Positions 60,665 to 64,000 of a stretch of 64,000 nucleotides of DNA are shown piece by piece. Made by a program: the position numbers and the translations under genes. Within the stretch, counting starts at the first letter, position 1. Every line of letters starts with the position of its first letter. This DNA comes from Kryptolebias marmoratus (taxonomy: Eukaryota > Chordata > Actinopteri > Cyprinodontiformes > Rivulidae): positions 19,209,745 through 19,273,744 of the forward strand of contig NC_051449.1 of NCBI RefSeq assembly GCF_001649575.2. The letters run 5' to 3'. A model generated the notes under the pieces. It worked only from the letters and a program-made list of their open reading frames with translations, did not search any database and had not been told where the DNA came from.

Positions 60665-62100
60665 TTTAAAAAGTGTAAATAGCGTTTGTCTAAGGGTTGT
60701 TTAAGTATGTAGACGTTACATAAGTTGTAGTTGTTTAAGGTTGTGTTAAAAAAAACACCGTAAAGGATACAGTAGATGAAATTATTTTCCTTGATTACCT
60801 GATGACACGTTCCAGCCTTTGGGTTTAAAACAACACATTCTGAATCACACATCCCACTGAAATCCATTACTTTGGTTATTGATCTGGGTGGAAAAGAAAC
60901 ATTAATGAAATTAGTTTTCCATCTACGCAGACCTTTTGTTAATTTATGTTTTATGTTTTGCTTTTAGACCTAATCCATCAAAGACCTTTTTTTTAACTAA
61001 ATTAAGTTTACATATAGAGGTAGAGAGGACAGTGAAAATTATTTGCTGTTCTTGGACAATATTGTGCTCATTTAAATTAAAAAGAAGTTGATGTTAAAGC
61101 AAATAACAATGATGCAAAATGGAAGAAACTTCCCCTTGTTGGCCTAATAAGACAGTACTGCAAAAAAGGATTTTAAAAAAATTAAATAAAAAAAGTCTTA
61201 TATGGAAACAACAAGGTATATATGGAAACAAATCCTGAAATAGAAGCGAAAGGGTAAACTGTACAGAAGAAATGAACATTATCTATGCAAATAAAGAAAT
61301 ACATTAAAAGAAGAAATGAATTAGTGTAAACTAAAATTCAAACTATTATTTTGTCATATTTTGTGTTATTACCTCTTTTTAATTTGTGGCATTTTGACAT
61401 GTGAATTTATTGAACTATGATAAATTTGTATTTTACTGAAGTTTACTTTCAAGGTTTTTAAAAATTTTAAAGTAAGAAAGAAAACTTGCAACCAAGTCCA
61501 ACAAGCAAGAACGTCATGTAGCATAAATTGAACACAGCTCTTTTAGGCTGAAGCTTGGATTTGTTTAAATATGATGCTGACCTGCTTTAAAGTCGCTCTA
61601 TGAGGCACTTCATACTAAACCACTTGTTACTTAGTCCAAAAGTGATCACCTGTTTTCTTTTTGGTAATTTAAGTCAGTTTGGATTATTGAATCATTTTTC
61701 GGAATAATTTGAACAGAAGCCTCCGAACCTGCAGTATGAAGCAGTGCTTTGTCAAGGTGCATAAATGTGTGCTGCCTGTTGTTAGAGTGTATTCATTGAT
61801 ATTGATCGGCTCCCAACAATTGAAAACACTAGCGGTCTCTCTGAGAAAAAAAAAACCAACAAATCCTCCAAACTCAGGTAGCAGGTTCTCTCTTTCATTG
61901 AGGGAATTTTAAGACATGCGGTGTCCGTGCTGTAGTGAACCAAGTCACTACAGCATTACCCTTCAAGGGTTCAAGCAAACTTTTATTCAATATGTTGATC
62001 ATCTGCATGTTACAGCACTTGGTACTGTATACAGTAGGGTTGGAGAGTTTCTGTCAAAATGTGACAAAACCAATAATAAGGTTCTTTGTGTGTTTTTGCT
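60665..62100. other. Non-coding stretch, nothing recognised
   Basis: AT-rich with short frames only and no transposon protein text. Confidence 0.5.
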
Positions 62101-62104
62101 TCCC

Positions 62105-62325
62105 TGTTAGCAAAATATCTCATGAACCACTGGGTGGATTTTAATAAAACTAACAAAACGTAATCACTAGATGTACATCTACAATTAACTGATTAACCAA
62201 AATAGCTTTTTCACCTTAGCAAAATGTAAAACGACTAGAACTAAGTCAATTTTACAGATTTTAATCTGAAATTCGAGGCGGTGGTAGCTGTGAGTCATCT
62301 CCATCACATCATCCAAGTGTTAGAA
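62105..62325 (+). repeat. Dispersed repeat family A, copy 6
   Basis: A long copy in plus orientation: 'gttagcaaaatatctcatga', 'accactgggtggattttaat', 'actagatgtacatctacaat', 'agtcaattttacagatttta' and 'tctgaaattcgaggcggtgg'. Confidence 0.7.
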
Positions 62326-62689
62326 ATCACAGGGGTTTTTTGTATTTTTTTACATTGACATGCAAGGCAGCATGCAGTACGTATTTCTTAAAGGAATAGT
62401 GTTCAGTTTGCTTGTGGTTTCTGTGGGAGCAGCAAAATACTGAATTTTTCATAGTAGTCAAAAGTTCTGCTCTAATTTTTGACCCTGTAAAAAAACCAAA
62501 CATGAACTATTTCTGCTCAATAAATTCCACTGTGCTGGTATTTTAGGTCGCAGCTAAAATGGAAAAAAGTGTCGCTAAAAACTATTTTGTCTAAGGTTGT
62601 GTCTTTCAATCAAATGGGATTTAAATGAATCAAACTGTTAGGAAATATATATTTCTCAATCGCCTGTGTGTTTCCCCTGCTCTTTCTTC

Positions 62690-63310
62690 CGGTTCTGACA
62701 GATTTGCTACACCTCTGATTAATTTCTGCTACAGATCAGTTGTCTGTAACAGGTCGTTAAACCCAACACAGGAAAAACTGTGAAACGCCAAATTGGGGGG
62801 GAGAAGAAGGGTCAGCCGTGAAAAATGAAACGTGCAGACGTGAATGGAGCTCATTACTCACTGTCAAAGAGAGAGCGACAGGTACATCAGCACAGAAAAT
62901 GTATACAGTTAGCTATTTATAAATAATGGTGACAGAGGTTGATGTCCCACGTCGTGGAAAAAAAAACCGCTCACAAGCACCACCGTTCTGATCCTGCTTT
63001 TATTTTCTCAACAGATGCCTCCATAACCATCTATGCACACAGAAGCTGAAACCAAAGATGGCACCCTTGTCCAGCTGTCACAGAATGGCATGTAATCCTC
63101 CCAGAGAGCAGCTCCCATTCGGGGTTACTTTTAATTGGTTGCATCTTCCCCTGGAGTCAGAGTGGTGTCTAACAGAAGACACAGTAATGGTTTACCATGG
63201 GACATGTGCATTGAACATACAGTTCAGCCAAGCCACAGAGGAATACTTCAGCACATGCAGCGCCGTGTACAGCTACCCCCTTCGGAAGCCTAAAGCTCAG
63301 GAATCATAAA
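62690..63310. other. Candidate conserved non-coding segment
   Basis: Balanced composition, retained CpG, no repeat signature and no transposon text. It contains 'tgtatacagttagctattta' and 'gatgtcccacgtcgtgg'. The 83-codon plus frame at 63058-63309 has no domain I recognise and no convincing flanking splice pair. Conservation is unknown. Confidence 0.25.
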
Positions 63311-63821
63311 TTAACTCCACCACATTACCTGTAGTGTGTTGGTGTTTGTTATTCTTTGAGCTCCTGTCTGAGCTGATTTTCAATTAAAGTAAAAGTTAGT
63401 ATTTGAGAATACTCTTTTAGCAGAGCTTACAGTAACAGGTTTGATAATGAGTTTCAGTGTTGCACAGACTCTGAAGTCAATAGGAAAGTCAATAAGAATA
63501 GAAGATCTCTGACAGGAGGTTGTACTTATTCTGTATTTGCTAATGGAGTCTGAGTCATTTGGACTTTTCAGCAGGCAGATTTCGTGTTTGATCCCCTTGG
63601 TTCGATTCCTATCATCCTCCTTCAGGGCATCTCTTCTACCCTGGTAGCAGCATTTTTCACACATAATTAAAGCTTTGCTGACCTTGAGCTCTTCTTCGAC
63701 TGTTCAAAGTAGACATTGTAATCACTAAAGTCCCCATCAGTCTTCAAAACGAGAACTAAACCATCAGTCAGTTACACAACCTCTGCATGTTACAAAGACT
63801 TATCCGAGGGATGGTTTCAAA

Positions 63822-64000
63822 TCCATCCATCCATTCTCTTCCGCTTATCCGGGGTCGGGTCGCGGGGGCAGCAGCCTAAGCAGGGAGACCCAGACTTCCC
63901 TCTCCCCAGCCACTTGGGCCAGCTCCTCCGGGGGAATCCCAAGGTGTTCCCAGGCCAGCCGAGAAACATAGTCCCTCCAGCGTGTCCTGGGTCTTCCTCT
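63822..64000 (-). mobile_element. LINE 3' end, well preserved, cut by window edge
   Basis: From the right edge the minus strand reads GRPRTRWRDYVSRLAWE..LGIPPEEL, then VAGEREVWVSLLRLLPPR and a DPDKRKRMDGW end, running into ATGGATGG tail units at 63822-63832. The frame is uninterrupted, unlike the copies at 35948 and 52617 of the same family, so this insertion is younger. The 5' part lies beyond position 64000. Confidence 0.88.

Overview
This is eukaryotic nuclear DNA, almost certainly from a ray-finned (probably percomorph) fish. It is AT-rich with a very large intron, canonical GT-AG splice sites, long GT, GATA and TA microsatellites and many decayed fish-type transposable elements. There are no operons, no bacterial-type genes and no CRISPR array. 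Only one host gene can be supported.

Host gene. On the minus strand lie exons 1 and 2 of an opsin of the teleost multiple tissue (TMT)/encephalopsin group. Exon 1 is 15155-15533 and exon 2 is 2229-2557, with a 12.6 kb phase-1 intron between them. Together they encode residues 1-236, from the N-terminus through about the fifth membrane helix. The remaining exons (helices 6-7, the retinal-binding lysine and the tail) must lie beyond position 1. A GC-rich, CpG-containing stretch upstream of the start codon (15534-16140) is the probable 5' UTR and promoter.

Introns. Intron 1 holds a dead Tc1/mariner copy (3540-4360), a degenerate Ty3/gypsy pol fragment (8000-9540), a hAT-like remnant (13615-14498) and several low-copy stretches that might be conserved non-coding DNA. 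The first 2.2 kb of the window is the beginning of intron 2.

16-64 kb. No host exon is recognisable here; this looks like a gene-poor upstream flank full of repeats. It contains: an R4/Dong/Rex6-like LINE 3' end (16765-17645) with a second tail at 44140; a LINE 3' end split by an internally deleted Tc1 element (20043-21460); solo LTRs (23078-23486 with a perfect 5-bp target duplication; 29794-30257; 58454-58894); further Tc1 relics (26890-27580, 31900-32520); SINE copies (28455, 41345); three copies of one LINE family with ATGG-type tails (35948-36701, 52617-53284, 63822-64000); an RTE-like LINE split by a multi-layer insertion (48268-49572); and several unnamed dispersed repeats found two to six times each. 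Two low-copy stretches (56880-57160 and 62690-63310) are tentative conserved non-coding candidates.

I found no convincing new biological system. The most useful observations are the partial TMT opsin with its diagnostic residues, the nested insertions that give relative ages, and the recurring unnamed repeat families. Repeat identities rest on remembered family consensus patterns read by eye; their boundaries are approximate unless a target duplication is stated.
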